Shown piece by piece: positions 14,959 to 24,779 of a DNA stretch of 51,416 nucleotides. Source of the DNA: a virus. The notes beneath the pieces are model-generated. The model was not told the origin of the DNA, made no database searches, and worked only from the letters and a program-made list of their open reading frames with translations. Where the stretch lies: IMG/VR virus record IMGVR_UViG_3300030012_001510, positions 1-51,416 of that record. One strand, given 5' to 3'. The position numbers were made by a program, and so were the translations under genes. The number at the start of each line of letters is the position of its first letter. The stretch's first letter is position 1.

Positions 14959-16419
14959 ATGAGTTTAACTCCTCAATTTGGGACTATTATCCCATCGCAA
15001 AAGCAGCAGTTGCTTGACACAAACTTTTTGAAGTTTGATGACGGTACTAATGATTTTGCACAACAATATCTACCAGAAATTTATGAGCAAGAAGTAGAGC
15101 GCTACGGAAACCGTACTTTATCTGGATTTTTAAGAATGGTTGGCGCTGAAATGCCAATGACATCTGATCAAGTTATTTGGTCTGAGCAAAACCGCTTGCA
15201 TATTGCGTACACTGACGTAGCTGCAAACCTTGGTGATCCTGATCGTTTAGATTTAACAACAGTGAATGGAACAACTGTAGTAAATGTTATTTCTTTAAAT
15301 GACACTATTGTAATTATGGACACAGTAACTGGAACCGAGGCTAAAGGTATTGTAGATGAAGTACCTACAGCAAATGGTGGTGCTTTAGCTAATGCCGCAC
15401 ATATCGGTGTTCAGTTATATGCTGGGTCTGATGTACAGACTGTATTTTCTTCGTCTACAACTTTGAAAATATTTGTATACGGATCTGAGTACACTAAAGG
15501 AACTAGTTTAATTGACAATGGTATAGGTAACTCTAAAACTAGAGTTTCTGTAACTCCTCAGTTTTCACAGTTTTCTAACTCGCCAATTATTATTCGTAGC
15601 CAATATGTAATTAGCGGCTCTGATATGGCTCAAATCGGTTGGGTTGAAGTTGCTACTGAAGATGGTACATCTGGATACTTATGGTATTTAAAGGCTGAAT
15701 CTGAAACTCGTTTACGTTTTGAAGATTACCTAGAAATGGCAATGGTAGAAGGTGAATTAAATACAAATGTCGCTGGTGTTGGTGGTGGTAAAGATAAATT
15801 ACCTGGAACACAAGGTTTATTTGCCGCTATTGAAGATCGTGGTAATGTAAATGTTGGATTTACTGCTGCTGCTGGTTTAACTCAGTTTGATGAAATTTTG
15901 AAAAACTTAGATACTCAAGGTGCTATTGAAGAAAACATGCTTTTCTTACAAAGACAAACAGCTCTTGATTTCGACGACATGTTATCTCAAATTTCATCAG
16001 GTGCTGATGGCGGTACTGCGTTTGGATTATTTGAAAACTCTGAAGAAATGGCACTAAACTTAGGTTTTAGCGGTTTCAGAAGAGGATCTTATGATTTCTA
16101 CAAAACAGACTGGAAATACTTAAATGACGCTTCTACACGTGGCGCTATTGACGGTGTTAATTCTATTGAAGGTGTATTAGTACCTGCTGGAACTTCTACT
16201 GTTTATGACCAAATTTTAGGTACAAACATTAGACGACCATTCTTACACGTACGTTATAGAGCTTCTCAAGGAGACGATAGACGTATGAAGTCTTGGTTGA
16301 CTGGTTCTGCTGGTGGAGCTTTTACATCTACTTTAGATGCTATGGAAGTAAACTTCCTATCTGAAAGATGTTTAGTAACACAAGCTGCTAACAACTTTGT
16401 ATTATTCAAAGGAGTGTAA
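14959..16419 (+). CDS. Major capsid protein
   Basis: 486 aa, HK97-fold capsid protein by position and content: starts SLTPQFGTIIPSQKQQLLDT, has LKAESETRLRFEDYLEMAMV in a long helix and RRPFLHVRYRASQGDDRRMK near the end. It is followed by the strongest terminator of the window, as expected for the most expressed gene. Codon use differs from its neighbours: Arg is often CGT/CGC (e.g. around 15100, 15705, 15830), whereas most genes here use AGA, consistent with tuning for high expression. A 15-base leader with ttattaattATG precedes it. Confidence 0.85.
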   Translation: MSLTPQFGTIIPSQKQQLLDTNFLKFDDGTNDFAQQYLPEIYEQEVERYGNRTLSGFLRMVGAEMPMTSDQVIWSEQNRLHIAYTDVAANLGDPDRLDLTTVNGTTVVNVISLNDTIVIMDTVTGTEAKGIVDEVPTANGGALANAAHIGVQLYAGSDVQTVFSSSTTLKIFVYGSEYTKGTSLIDNGIGNSKTRVSVTPQFSQFSNSPIIIRSQYVISGSDMAQIGWVEVATEDGTSGYLWYLKAESETRLRFEDYLEMAMVEGELNTNVAGVGGGKDKLPGTQGLFAAIEDRGNVNVGFTAAAGLTQFDEILKNLDTQGAIEENMLFLQRQTALDFDDMLSQISSGADGGTAFGLFENSEEMALNLGFSGFRRGSYDFYKTDWKYLNDASTRGAIDGVNSIEGVLVPAGTSTVYDQILGTNIRRPFLHVRYRASQGDDRRMKSWLTGSAGGAFTSTLDAMEVNFLSERCLVTQAANNFVLFKGV

Positions 16420-16438
16420 TTGCTTCTTAAATTAACCA

Positions 16439-16474
16439 CGGGGCTACATAGTGAGCGTAGCCCCGAGGTTTTTT
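16439..16474 (+). terminator. Rho-independent terminator after the capsid gene
   Basis: Perfect 9-bp stem CGGGGCTAC / GTAGCCCCG (16439-16447 and 16457-16465), 9-base loop, then AGG and a T6 run (16469-16474). It sits 20 bases after the capsid stop. It probably separates the head operon from the connector/tail operon. Confidence 0.9.
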
Positions 16475-16480
16475 ATTAAC

Positions 16481-16502
16481 TATTTAATTTTATTATATTA
16501 TG
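16481..16502 (+). promoter_or_regulatory. Second copy of the shared leader element
   Basis: TATTTAATT-T-TATTATATT-ATG, one mismatch to 13719-13740, running into the start at 16500. Because it follows a strong terminator, it may include the promoter region of the downstream genes as well as the ribosome-loading site. Confidence 0.45.
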
Positions 16503-17333
16503 GCTAAAAAAGCTAAAGCAGTAAAAACTACTGAGGTTGCACCTCAAGAAACTATTGTACAAGAAGTACAAGTAAAAAAACAAGTTAAACCAACAAAACC
16601 TAGTTGGGAAATTAAGGATAGAATCTATTATTTAAAAGGTAATAAAACACCTTTAACGATGACTATACCAAGTAAGCATACTAGAAAACATTCGCTTTTG
16701 TATTTTGATAAAGAATCAGGAGTTCAAAAAGAAATAAGATATGCTACAAACCAAGATTCTCCATTTGTAGAAGAACAAAAAGGTGAAGCGACTCTTGGAC
16801 ATATTATGTTTAAAAACGGATCATTACAAGTCCCAAAACACAAACAAAATCTACAAAAGCTTTTATCTTTATATCACCCTTTAAGAGGTAGAATGTATGA
16901 AGAGTTTAGCGCGGTTGCTGAAGCAGAAGATGAACTAGACGTTTTAGATCTTCAAATAGATGCTTTAAACGCAGCTAGAAACATGGATATAGATCAAGCA
17001 GAGGCTATATTAAGAGTTGAAATAGGATCAAAAGTTAACTCTATGAGTTCTAAAGAACTTAGAAGAGATTTACTATTGTTTGCTAAAAAAAGTCCAACTT
17101 TATTTATAAACTTAGCAAATGATGACAATGTTCAACTTAGAAACATTGCTATTAGAGCTCAAGAAGCTGGAATAATTAGGCTTTCTAGTGATCAAAGAAC
17201 ATTTACATGGGGATCAAATGGTAGAAAACTAATGAACGTACCTTTTGATGAAAACCCTTACTCAGCATTTGCTGCTTTTTTGAAAACAGATGAAGGTGTT
17301 GAGATCTATAAATCTATAGATAAAAAACTATAA
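16500..17333 (+). CDS. Conserved-looking protein between capsid and connectors (277 aa)
   Basis: 277 aa. It starts with a Lys/Val/Gln-rich disordered tail (1-35), then a beta-type domain (WEIKDRIYYLKGNKTPLTMT, HSLLYFDKESGVQKEIRYAT), then a helical domain with ELRRDLLLFAKKSPTLFINL and NVQLRNIAIRAQEAGIIRLS. It ends FAAFLKTDEGVEIYKSIDKK. It is flanked on both sides by terminators, so it forms its own transcription unit. Possibly a head-completion or regulatory protein; function unknown. Confidence 0.6.
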   Translation: MAKKAKAVKTTEVAPQETIVQEVQVKKQVKPTKPSWEIKDRIYYLKGNKTPLTMTIPSKHTRKHSLLYFDKESGVQKEIRYATNQDSPFVEEQKGEATLGHIMFKNGSLQVPKHKQNLQKLLSLYHPLRGRMYEEFSAVAEAEDELDVLDLQIDALNAARNMDIDQAEAILRVEIGSKVNSMSSKELRRDLLLFAKKSPTLFINLANDDNVQLRNIAIRAQEAGIIRLSSDQRTFTWGSNGRKLMNVPFDENPYSAFAAFLKTDEGVEIYKSIDKKL

Positions 17334-17352
17334 AAACAAGTGATACTAATAT

Positions 17353-17373
17353 AGGCGGTTTCGGCCGCCTTTA
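17353..17373 (+). terminator. Short GC-rich hairpin terminator
   Basis: AGGCGG-TTTCGG-CCGCCT hairpin (stem 17353-17358 and 17365-17370) followed by a weak TTTA, 20 bases after the stop at 17333. A GC-rich stem in an AT-rich genome stands out, but the short U tract makes it a weaker terminator than the one at 16439. Confidence 0.65.
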
Positions 17374-17394
17374 TGGTATAAATAAAAAATTAAT

Positions 17395-18393
17395 ATGGCA
17401 GTAAGCGTAAATACAGTATACACAACAGTCTTGTATATATTAAACAAAGAACAAAGAGGCTATGTTACACCAGCTGAATTTAATAGTATTGCTGATTTAG
17501 TTCAAAAAGAAATATTTCAATCGTACTTTCCTGACGGTAACCAAGTTAATCGTCAAAATCAAAATAATACACAAAACGATACTGAGTTTTTTAATATGTA
17601 TAAAGATATAGCATATAAGTTATATCCTTTTGAAAAGCAAATAGCTTTTACATATAATTCAAATAATGATTGTTTTTATAATAATAGCACTTCTACAATA
17701 TATAAAATAGGTGAAGTTATTACTACTTATTCTGGGCAACCTCAGCATTCCTCAATTACGCAACTTGCAAGCAAAAAAGATTTTGATAAAATTACTAGAT
17801 CAAAATTAACATCACCTACAAAACAATACCCTTTATTTTATACAACTAATGCGTCTATTAACACAGGCGTTAGCTCTTTAATTAGTGGCGGTACTGGTTA
17901 TAACGCTACACCAGCCACAGGAGCCACTACAGGTAGTGCTACTGGTACAGGACTTACTGTTAATGTTACAGAATCTGGCGGCGTAATACAGTCTTTTTTT
18001 GTAACAAATTTTGGTAGTGGTTATAATTTTGGTGATGTTTTGACAATTGTAGGAGGCAATAACGATGCCACGTTTACTATACAACCTTTAAATCAGTTAG
18101 TTTTAAAAATATCTCCATCACCCTCAGCGGCTAATGATAGTGTTTTAGTTAATTGTTTAACTAATCCTACTAGTCCTTTTTGGGATTTTACTATAGGTAG
18201 TGTAGGTCAATATGTTTTTAGACCTGTTGGATTAGGAACATCAGCTTCTACAGACTTTCAATTAGATATATCTGAGCAAAATAACTTAATTATAAATACA
18301 TTAAAGTATTTTGGTGTTGTTATAAACGACCCTACAATTATAGACGTAGCTGCTCAAGAGGCTCAAACTACTGAAGTAAATTTAAAATCTTAA
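17395..18393 (+). CDS. Head-tail connector-type structural protein with glycine-rich repeat insert
   Basis: 332 aa. Residues 1-155 are helical, with a gp-adaptor-like start (NTVYTTVLYILNKEQRGYVT, EFNSIADLVQKEIFQSYFPD). Residues 158-232 are a Gly/Thr-rich beta insert (LISGGTGYNATPATGATTGS ... GSGYNFGDVLTIVGGNNDAT) that matches the repeats of the 1,707-aa tail protein. After the insert the original domain resumes (LVLKISPSPSAANDSVLVNC). The insert looks like a mobile domain placed inside a connector. Position after the capsid module supports a neck/connector role. Confidence 0.6.
   Translation: MAVSVNTVYTTVLYILNKEQRGYVTPAEFNSIADLVQKEIFQSYFPDGNQVNRQNQNNTQNDTEFFNMYKDIAYKLYPFEKQIAFTYNSNNDCFYNNSTSTIYKIGEVITTYSGQPQHSSITQLASKKDFDKITRSKLTSPTKQYPLFYTTNASINTGVSSLISGGTGYNATPATGATTGSATGTGLTVNVTESGGVIQSFFVTNFGSGYNFGDVLTIVGGNNDATFTIQPLNQLVLKISPSPSAANDSVLVNCLTNPTSPFWDFTIGSVGQYVFRPVGLGTSASTDFQLDISEQNNLIINTLKYFGVVINDPTIIDVAAQEAQTTEVNLKS
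17869..18090 (+). repeat. GGTGY-type glycine-rich domain, copy in the connector gene
   Basis: About 70 codons with the pattern GG-T-GY ... TGSATGTGLTV-V ... GG-V ... GSGY-x-x-GD-V-L-T-I-x-GG-N-N-D-ATF. Three further copies are in the next-but-one gene (19981-20430 and 20845-21060). Similar repeats are common in marine phage virion proteins. Confidence 0.75.
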
Positions 18394-18397
18394 ATAA

Positions 18398-19621
18398 ATG
18401 AGTAAAATAACAGAAACAAATCAACAGTATTATCAAGGCGCTCAGCCATTTGTAGTTACTGCAGCAGCTGGACAAACCGCCTTTGTAACGACATTTGATA
18501 CAGATTTAGTATTTGGATCTTCAGATCCAACAGATGTTGATTATGCTTTAAATAATTTTAAAGTTTATACTAGCACAACTGGTTTACCTGGTAGTTTCAC
18601 TGAATATACCTCAACATATACAGTATCGAACAACACAATTAATTTTCCTGGAGCATCTCCAATACCTCAAAATTCATATGTTGTTGTTCAGTTAAAAACA
18701 TTAGATGGAGGTAATTATGGGGCTCAAAATGCTTTTGGTCAAACTGTAGAAGAAAACTATGGAGATTATGAATATATAACTTTAAACGATGCTATAGATA
18801 ATTTTATGGTTGGTTATGTAGGCGATGGTAAAATACTACAAAGAGTAGATAAGTCAGATGTATTATTTTTTGCTAAAAGATCTTTACAAGAGTTTAGTTA
18901 TGACACATTGAAAAGCATACATTCGCAAGAGTTAACTGTGCCATCTTCGCTAAGTTTAGCACTACCTCAAGACTATGTTAACTATGTAAGAGTTTCTAGA
19001 ATAGACTCTTTAGGTATAAAAAGAATTATATATCCTGTAAACAATCTTACAATAAATCCATATAATAATCCTGTGCAAGATAACACCGGCGTTCCCACGC
19101 AGGATAACTTTGGTAAAAACATTGAAGGCACGTCTATTACAGAAGAAAGATGGGCTAAAGCAAACTTGGATTTATTAAATTTTAATTTATTAGATAATTT
19201 TGATGATTTTGCTTATTGGTGGAATTTATATGGTTTTGATGGTAATTTTAATACTGGCAAGCTATATGGTTTAGATCCGCAGACATCTCAAATAAATGGT
19301 TGGTTTAGTATTAATCACAGAGAGGGTAAAATGTCTTTTTCAAATGAATTAGCGAATGAATTAATTGTACTAGAATACATATCTGATGGATTAGGAGCTG
19401 ATTTAGATACTAAAGTCCCTAAGCTTGCAGAAGATGCTTTATATGCCTCTATCTTATACAATATAGTTTCTGTAAGAGCAAATCAAGATCCTAATAACGT
19501 AATGCGACTTAAAAGAGATAGAAGCGCTAAACTTAGAAATGCTAAAATAAGATTATCTAACATAAAACTTGACGAAATAGTACAAGTTATGCGTGGTAAA
19601 TCTAAATGGATAAAACACTAG
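18398..19621 (+). CDS. Tail tubular/neck-type structural protein
   Basis: 407 aa. N-terminal 1-115 is beta-rich (AAAGQTAFVTTFDTDLVF, YTVSNNTINFPGASPIPQNS), in keeping with a tail-tube or fibre-anchor domain. The helical remainder includes SDVLFFAKRSLQEFSYDTLK, LPQDYVNYVRVSRIDSLGIK and a basic C-terminus (MRLKRDRSAKLRNAKIRLSN) resembling tail tubular protein A-type adaptors. It lies between the connector and the 1,707-aa tail protein and starts four bases after the upstream stop. Exact position in the virion is inferred. Confidence 0.6.
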   Translation: MSKITETNQQYYQGAQPFVVTAAAGQTAFVTTFDTDLVFGSSDPTDVDYALNNFKVYTSTTGLPGSFTEYTSTYTVSNNTINFPGASPIPQNSYVVVQLKTLDGGNYGAQNAFGQTVEENYGDYEYITLNDAIDNFMVGYVGDGKILQRVDKSDVLFFAKRSLQEFSYDTLKSIHSQELTVPSSLSLALPQDYVNYVRVSRIDSLGIKRIIYPVNNLTINPYNNPVQDNTGVPTQDNFGKNIEGTSITEERWAKANLDLLNFNLLDNFDDFAYWWNLYGFDGNFNTGKLYGLDPQTSQINGWFSINHREGKMSFSNELANELIVLEYISDGLGADLDTKVPKLAEDALYASILYNIVSVRANQDPNNVMRLKRDRSAKLRNAKIRLSNIKLDEIVQVMRGKSKWIKH

Positions 19622-19627
19622 AATTTA

Positions 19628-22600
19628 ATGGCAGAAGTTAAAAACAGCTTCATGAGGTCTAAAATGAATAAAGACCTCGATGATAGATTAATGCCCAATG
19701 GCGAGTATAGAGATGCAAAAAATATTTCTATAAATAAGTCACAAGGAGATGGTAGTTCGGAAGGAAATGTTGGAACTGCTCAAACTGTTTTAGGAAATTC
19801 CTTACTTATAGATTTTAAAAAAGCTATACCAAGTAACCCAATAAACTTAGAGGTTATAGGTTTATTGCCAAGTGATGCTGAAGATAAAATCTTTGCTTTT
19901 TTAACAAACAACATAATAGAGCCTTACGTTCCTGAAGGAGCAGTAGGCTTAAGTTATTTATATCCTGACAACCAAGGAACAACTTCAAGTACTTTGACTT
20001 TAATTAATGGTGGTTCAGGTTATTCAGGAGCAACAGCTACTTCTTCTGGAGGTTCTGGAACGGGCATGACATTTAATGCTATTACAGTTGTAGCTGGCGA
20101 AATAACAGCTGTATCGATAAACAACAGTGGAACTGGTTATCAAATTGGAGATGTAGTTAATATAGTTCAAGCAGGAGGTTCTAATGCTTATGTAGAGTTA
20201 ACAAGCATTCAAGGGCCGTTGAGAATATCAGCCGCAGGTTCTGGTTATACAGCTGGAACTAAAACAACAACTGGTGGTTCAGGATCTGGTCTTAGTGTTG
20301 CTATAGAAGTAAATGGATCAGGTGGTGTTACGTCGGCTAACATAATAAGTTTTGGTGGTGGATATCAGGTTGGTGATGTTATAACTATATCAGGTGGTAC
20401 TACACCAGCAACATTAACTGTTTTTTCATTACTACAATCTTACTCAGCTATAGTTTCTTATAATCCTATTTTAAACAGTGATTTTAAAATAATAGTAGAA
20501 GGATCTTGGCTTAATTTTTCTACATTAGCACCTATTTACGCTATAAATCTTATAGAAGAACTATTATTTTTTACAGATAATAGAAATCAACCTAGAAAAG
20601 TAAATATAGATAATAGTAATGGTTATTATTTTAACGAAGATCAAATATCTGTAGCAAAATATTATCCTTATGAAGCTATAGAAGTTTATCAACCATGTAA
20701 TATAGTTGGAACAACAGGAGCTAGTGTAAACCCAGTTCATGAAGCAACTTCAGCTGTAACAACAAATAGTACTACTTTAAATTTTACAGGTTTTACCAAC
20801 CCAGCAGATCCTACTAATTTAGGTATTGTAGGAAGTTTAGCTTCAGGTATAGTTGGAGGTACAGGTTACACGGCTGGTTCTGGAATATTAACATCAGGAG
20901 GTACAGGTAGAGGATTAACAGTTACAATAACTGTAGTTGCAGGAGTTGTTACAGGAGTTACTATTGACAATTTAGGAAATGGCTATACTAATGGAGAAAC
21001 TATAACTATATTAAGTGGAGACAATAATGCTACTTTTGTTTTAAACTTTATTTTGCCTCAAACCTTTATAGTTGATGGATCAAATTTTGCTGCTGGTAAC
21101 GTAGTAGTTAATCAAGCTCAAACAATACCAGTTGGTATGGCACTTGATTTTGTAGAACCTGAAACAACATTACAAGATGCTGTAGATGAATATCTATCTC
21201 CAACAGCCACGTCTGTAGCAGCGGCACCTTTTAGTACAACTCAATTTGATTTATTGATAGCTGATTATCAAGGCGTTTATGATGATGCGGGTGCTAATTC
21301 ATCTTTAGTAGGTTATACTGTGTTTAAAGAAAATCCAGCAGGTTCTGGTAATTTTGTTTCTCAAAATACACAAGTAACAAGTGTTACTAAAGTAAGTTCA
21401 ACTAATATTAGAATAATATGTTCTCCTGCTATGTCTGCTCCTTTTGCAGCGGGTGATAAAATTTTATTAGGTATACCAAATCCTTACTTTGATTCTAATT
21501 TTAAAAATAACGCTAATATAGATTATTTAAAAGATAAATTTGTTAGATTTTCTTATAGATATAGATTTGATGATGGTGAATATTCTTTAATAGCGCCTTT
21601 TACTCAACCTTGTTTTATACCTGAACAAGATGGTTATTTTACATCAAACATACAAGGAAGTAGTAATTTTACAGGTAGTGATGTAAATGTAGTATCAGAT
21701 GAAGAACAGGCTTATAGAAGCACAGAAGTTGCTTTTATGGAAAACAAAGTTAATAAAATACTTTTAAACATTCCACTTCCTTCTACAGCAGGAAACTTAT
21801 TTACAAATTTTAAAGTCTCTGAAATAGATATACTATATAAACAATCTGATCAAACTAGTATAAAAGTTGTTGAAACCATACCTACAACTAATAACGTTCA
21901 AGGTAGTTCTAATTTTTACCAATATGAATATGGTTCAAAACAACCGTTTAAAGTTTTACCACAAAATGAAACAACAAGAGTTTATGATAAAGTACCTGTT
22001 AAAGCTTTAAGTCAAGAAGTATCTAGCAATAGAATTATATATGGCAATTATCAAGACAAGCATACGCCACCTTCTTTTTTAGACTATACATTAGCTGTAG
22101 ACATAAAAGGGGGATCAAATCAAGAATTTAGTATATCTAAAAATAAAGTTGACTCTAAAACTAGTATTGTAGAATATCCTAATGCAACATTAAAACAAAA
22201 TAGAAACTATGAAGTAGGTGTAGTGTTGGCTGATAGGTTTGGAAGACAGTCTACTGTTATATTCTCAAAACAGTCTAAATTTGCTTCTTTAGGAGAATTT
22301 TTAGCATCGTCTATTTATTCGCCTTATAGAGGTCCAAACGAAGCTAGCCCAACAAATGGTATTCAAGATTTTGATGGTAATGCTTTAAATATACAGTTTA
22401 ACGATTTAATAAGAAGTGAAAAAGATCCTGCAACTCCTGGTATTCCAGGACTTTATAATTCAGATCAAACATCACCTGACTATAATCCACTTGGTTGGTA
22501 TAGTTTTAAAATAGTTGTAAAACAAACAGAGCAAGAATATTACAACGTATACGTGCCTACTGCAATGGCCGCATATCCATTAAGTAGAGAGAAAGAATTA

Positions 22601-24751
22601 GGTTCTACATCTCATATTATATTAACAAACGATAATGTAAATAAAATACCTAGAGATCTTTCTGAAGTAGGTCCAACACAAAGAGAGTTTCCAAGTAGTG
22701 TAAGATTATTTGGTAGAGTTAATACTGGTGGCGCAAACTCCGCAGCGGCAAACTTAAATGAAGCTTATTTTCCAAGTAGAACTGCTGATTTAAGTACAAG
22801 TGTAGGTACAATACAAGACTTATTTAACTATAAAGAGTTTCCAATTTTATCTACAATTAATTTTGAATATGTTTTTTATAACTATGAATATGTTTCAGAT
22901 GCAGGTGGATCGCCTTCTGGTACTGATACTTCTTTCCCTGATTCAAGTTCGTTAATAGCTAGAATAAACACTCAGTCGCAATTTGGTATACAAGTACCTA
23001 CGCCTTCAGGTGTATTTACTACTTTACCAGCGCTTAACGTTTTTGAAACAGCACCTACGGTATCTTTACTAGATATATATTATGAAACAACAACAGCTGG
23101 AAGAATAGATTTATTGAATACGGCTATAGACGAAGGACCAGCGCCTAATCAATTTGCTAGAATTAGTAATTTTGATTTTATTGGAACAGAAGGTAACGCG
23201 TCTCTTTCAGACGTTTCAGAAAGCTTTAAACCATTAAGATTAGACGGTAGTGACTTTCCAAATCCAGCCGCTAATCAAATGACACTTATAAGTGTTGTTG
23301 ATGGACTTGGGTCTTCAACAAACGCAGCGGCTTTAGGAACACCATCAGAAACTGCAATACCTTATTGTGATCCAGCTACTCCTGAAAATGGTATATTTGG
23401 AATAGCATCTGGAGCTACACCAGGAAGTTTTAAATTAGTATTAAAATTACCGGGTTCTGCCACAGCTGTTTCAGCTAGTACGTCAACTACTACAACTTTA
23501 GATGTTGGTAGCGTTGTAGGCACTATAGTTCCAGGTTCTTCAGTGAGCGGTTCTGGTATATCTTCTGGAACCAAGGTAGTTTCTTTTGTGTCGCCAACTG
23601 TTACTTTTAATCAAAACGTAAATATAGGGGCACTTAACATACCGTTAGAGTTTGGAGCTGATGCGCCTGGCTTAGTTTTTAGAAATCCAACAGTTGCTAA
23701 TGATTTTACATTTACATTTGAATGTTCTAATCCTGGGGCTGGAGCAGATGCTGAGCCAAGCTTATTAAGTGTTACTAAAAGCTTAATTAATGTATTACCT
23801 CCTAAACCAACTGTCGTTCAATTTAATCCTCCTAAAACTGATTTATGTCAAACAGAGCAGTATCCTAATATAGCTACACAAGTAGGATCAAATTTTAGAC
23901 TAGATCATAATTTCGTTAACTTAGGAAGACCAAATATAGCTAGAGTAAACTTTGAAAACGGATCTAGTACTTCTAATTTAGATTTAATAGACGTTATACC
24001 AGAGATAGAAGAAATATATATAAAAGTAGGACCTAACTTTACACCTGGAACAATTTTTGGTTGGATGCCTCTTGCTGATGCTGCAGCTTTTTTAAATGTA
24101 AGTTCAGACCCAAATGATCATGTGTTTTTAACGTCTGAAGTAGATTTTCTAGAACCAGCTGGAACATACTATTTACGAGGTGGAATTAATTTTTTAGAAG
24201 AAACCAGTAATTCTTACGGTTTACCTTATATAGCAAATATTGTTGCAAGAGACGCTGGTGGTACAGGTTCAATATGCCATGCTTTATTTCAAATACTTTC
24301 AACACAAACTATATCTTTTGATAATGGATTAACTAATCCTTTAGTACCTGCTTGTCCAGGCAGCATAACTCAAAGTTTTGTTGTAGGTCAATTAAATGGA
24401 GCTGTTAGTGCTTTTAATCCAGATTCACAGGTAGTGTTTAATACACCTGTAAGTTTAAGTCAAAATGGACCAGTTGAAGTTAAAGCCACATTGTCAATAG
24501 ACAATATTTCAGGCGTTAATCCAGGGAATTTTTCAGCAACAGTATTTTGTCCAGGTTCAGGAGATTATCCTGCGTTTCAGTTTGGAGTACCTGGACCTGT
24601 AGGATCATCTGAAACTCAAACAGTCGGTATAATACAAGGTCCTATAGACGTAAGTTTAGATATTACTATAACTCTTTTTGCAAACGACGCAACGTTAATG
24701 ACGGGCAATGTTGGAGCTACGCTGCAATTAAGTTATTGTGTTCCTGTGTAA
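19628..24751 (+). CDS. Giant tail protein (nozzle/tail tubular protein B-like) with repeats
   Basis: 1,707 aa. The N-terminus NSFMRSKMNKDLDDRLMPNG, then EYRDAKNISI..., is a hallmark start of tail-stem proteins in podovirus-like phages. Three glycine-rich repeats follow at residues about 118-196, 197-268 and 406-478. The middle (about 640-1,010) has beta-propeller-like strands with YRFDDGEYSLIAPFTQP and RNYEVGVVLADRFGRQSTVI. The C-terminal third is Ig-like and Gly/Pro/Ser-rich. No catalytic motif seen. It probably forms the tail stem and carries receptor-contact domains. Next gene follows after 28 bases and may be its partner. Confidence 0.6.
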   Translation: MAEVKNSFMRSKMNKDLDDRLMPNGEYRDAKNISINKSQGDGSSEGNVGTAQTVLGNSLLIDFKKAIPSNPINLEVIGLLPSDAEDKIFAFLTNNIIEPYVPEGAVGLSYLYPDNQGTTSSTLTLINGGSGYSGATATSSGGSGTGMTFNAITVVAGEITAVSINNSGTGYQIGDVVNIVQAGGSNAYVELTSIQGPLRISAAGSGYTAGTKTTTGGSGSGLSVAIEVNGSGGVTSANIISFGGGYQVGDVITISGGTTPATLTVFSLLQSYSAIVSYNPILNSDFKIIVEGSWLNFSTLAPIYAINLIEELLFFTDNRNQPRKVNIDNSNGYYFNEDQISVAKYYPYEAIEVYQPCNIVGTTGASVNPVHEATSAVTTNSTTLNFTGFTNPADPTNLGIVGSLASGIVGGTGYTAGSGILTSGGTGRGLTVTITVVAGVVTGVTIDNLGNGYTNGETITILSGDNNATFVLNFILPQTFIVDGSNFAAGNVVVNQAQTIPVGMALDFVEPETTLQDAVDEYLSPTATSVAAAPFSTTQFDLLIADYQGVYDDAGANSSLVGYTVFKENPAGSGNFVSQNTQVTSVTKVSSTNIRIICSPAMSAPFAAGDKILLGIPNPYFDSNFKNNANIDYLKDKFVRFSYRYRFDDGEYSLIAPFTQPCFIPEQDGYFTSNIQGSSNFTGSDVNVVSDEEQAYRSTEVAFMENKVNKILLNIPLPSTAGNLFTNFKVSEIDILYKQSDQTSIKVVETIPTTNNVQGSSNFYQYEYGSKQPFKVLPQNETTRVYDKVPVKALSQEVSSNRIIYGNYQDKHTPPSFLDYTLAVDIKGGSNQEFSISKNKVDSKTSIVEYPNATLKQNRNYEVGVVLADRFGRQSTVIFSKQSKFASLGEFLASSIYSPYRGPNEASPTNGIQDFDGNALNIQFNDLIRSEKDPATPGIPGLYNSDQTSPDYNPLGWYSFKIVVKQTEQEYYNVYVPTAMAAYPLSREKELGSTSHIILTNDNVNKIPRDLSEVGPTQREFPSSVRLFGRVNTGGANSAAANLNEAYFPSRTADLSTSVGTIQDLFNYKEFPILSTINFEYVFYNYEYVSDAGGSPSGTDTSFPDSSSLIARINTQSQFGIQVPTPSGVFTTLPALNVFETAPTVSLLDIYYETTTAGRIDLLNTAIDEGPAPNQFARISNFDFIGTEGNASLSDVSESFKPLRLDGSDFPNPAANQMTLISVVDGLGSSTNAAALGTPSETAIPYCDPATPENGIFGIASGATPGSFKLVLKLPGSATAVSASTSTTTTLDVGSVVGTIVPGSSVSGSGISSGTKVVSFVSPTVTFNQNVNIGALNIPLEFGADAPGLVFRNPTVANDFTFTFECSNPGAGADAEPSLLSVTKSLINVLPPKPTVVQFNPPKTDLCQTEQYPNIATQVGSNFRLDHNFVNLGRPNIARVNFENGSSTSNLDLIDVIPEIEEIYIKVGPNFTPGTIFGWMPLADAAAFLNVSSDPNDHVFLTSEVDFLEPAGTYYLRGGINFLEETSNSYGLPYIANIVARDAGGTGSICHALFQILSTQTISFDNGLTNPLVPACPGSITQSFVVGQLNGAVSAFNPDSQVVFNTPVSLSQNGPVEVKATLSIDNISGVNPGNFSATVFCPGSGDYPAFQFGVPGPVGSSETQTVGIIQGPIDVSLDITITLFANDATLMTGNVGATLQLSYCVPV
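19981..20430 (+). repeat. GGTGY-type domain, two tandem copies in the tail gene
   Basis: Copy 1 (about 19981-20215) reads NGGSGYSGATATSSGGSGTG ... NNSGTGYQIGDVVNI. Copy 2 (about 20216-20430) reads AAGSGYTAGTKTTTGGSGSG ... FGGGYQVGDVITISGG. Shared frame: GSGY, GGSG-x-G, a V-strand, G-G/T-GY-x-x-GD-V-x-x-I. Confidence 0.75.
20845..21060 (+). repeat. GGTGY-type domain, further copy in the tail gene
   Basis: Reads VGGTGYTAGSGILTSGGTGR, then GLTVTITVV, then NLGNGYTNGETITILSGDNN-ATF. It is closest to the copy in the connector gene (both end GG/SGDNN(D)ATF), suggesting exchange between the two genes rather than simple tandem duplication. Confidence 0.75.
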
Positions 24752-24779
24752 AATAAAATTAAAAAAAGTAACAATATAA

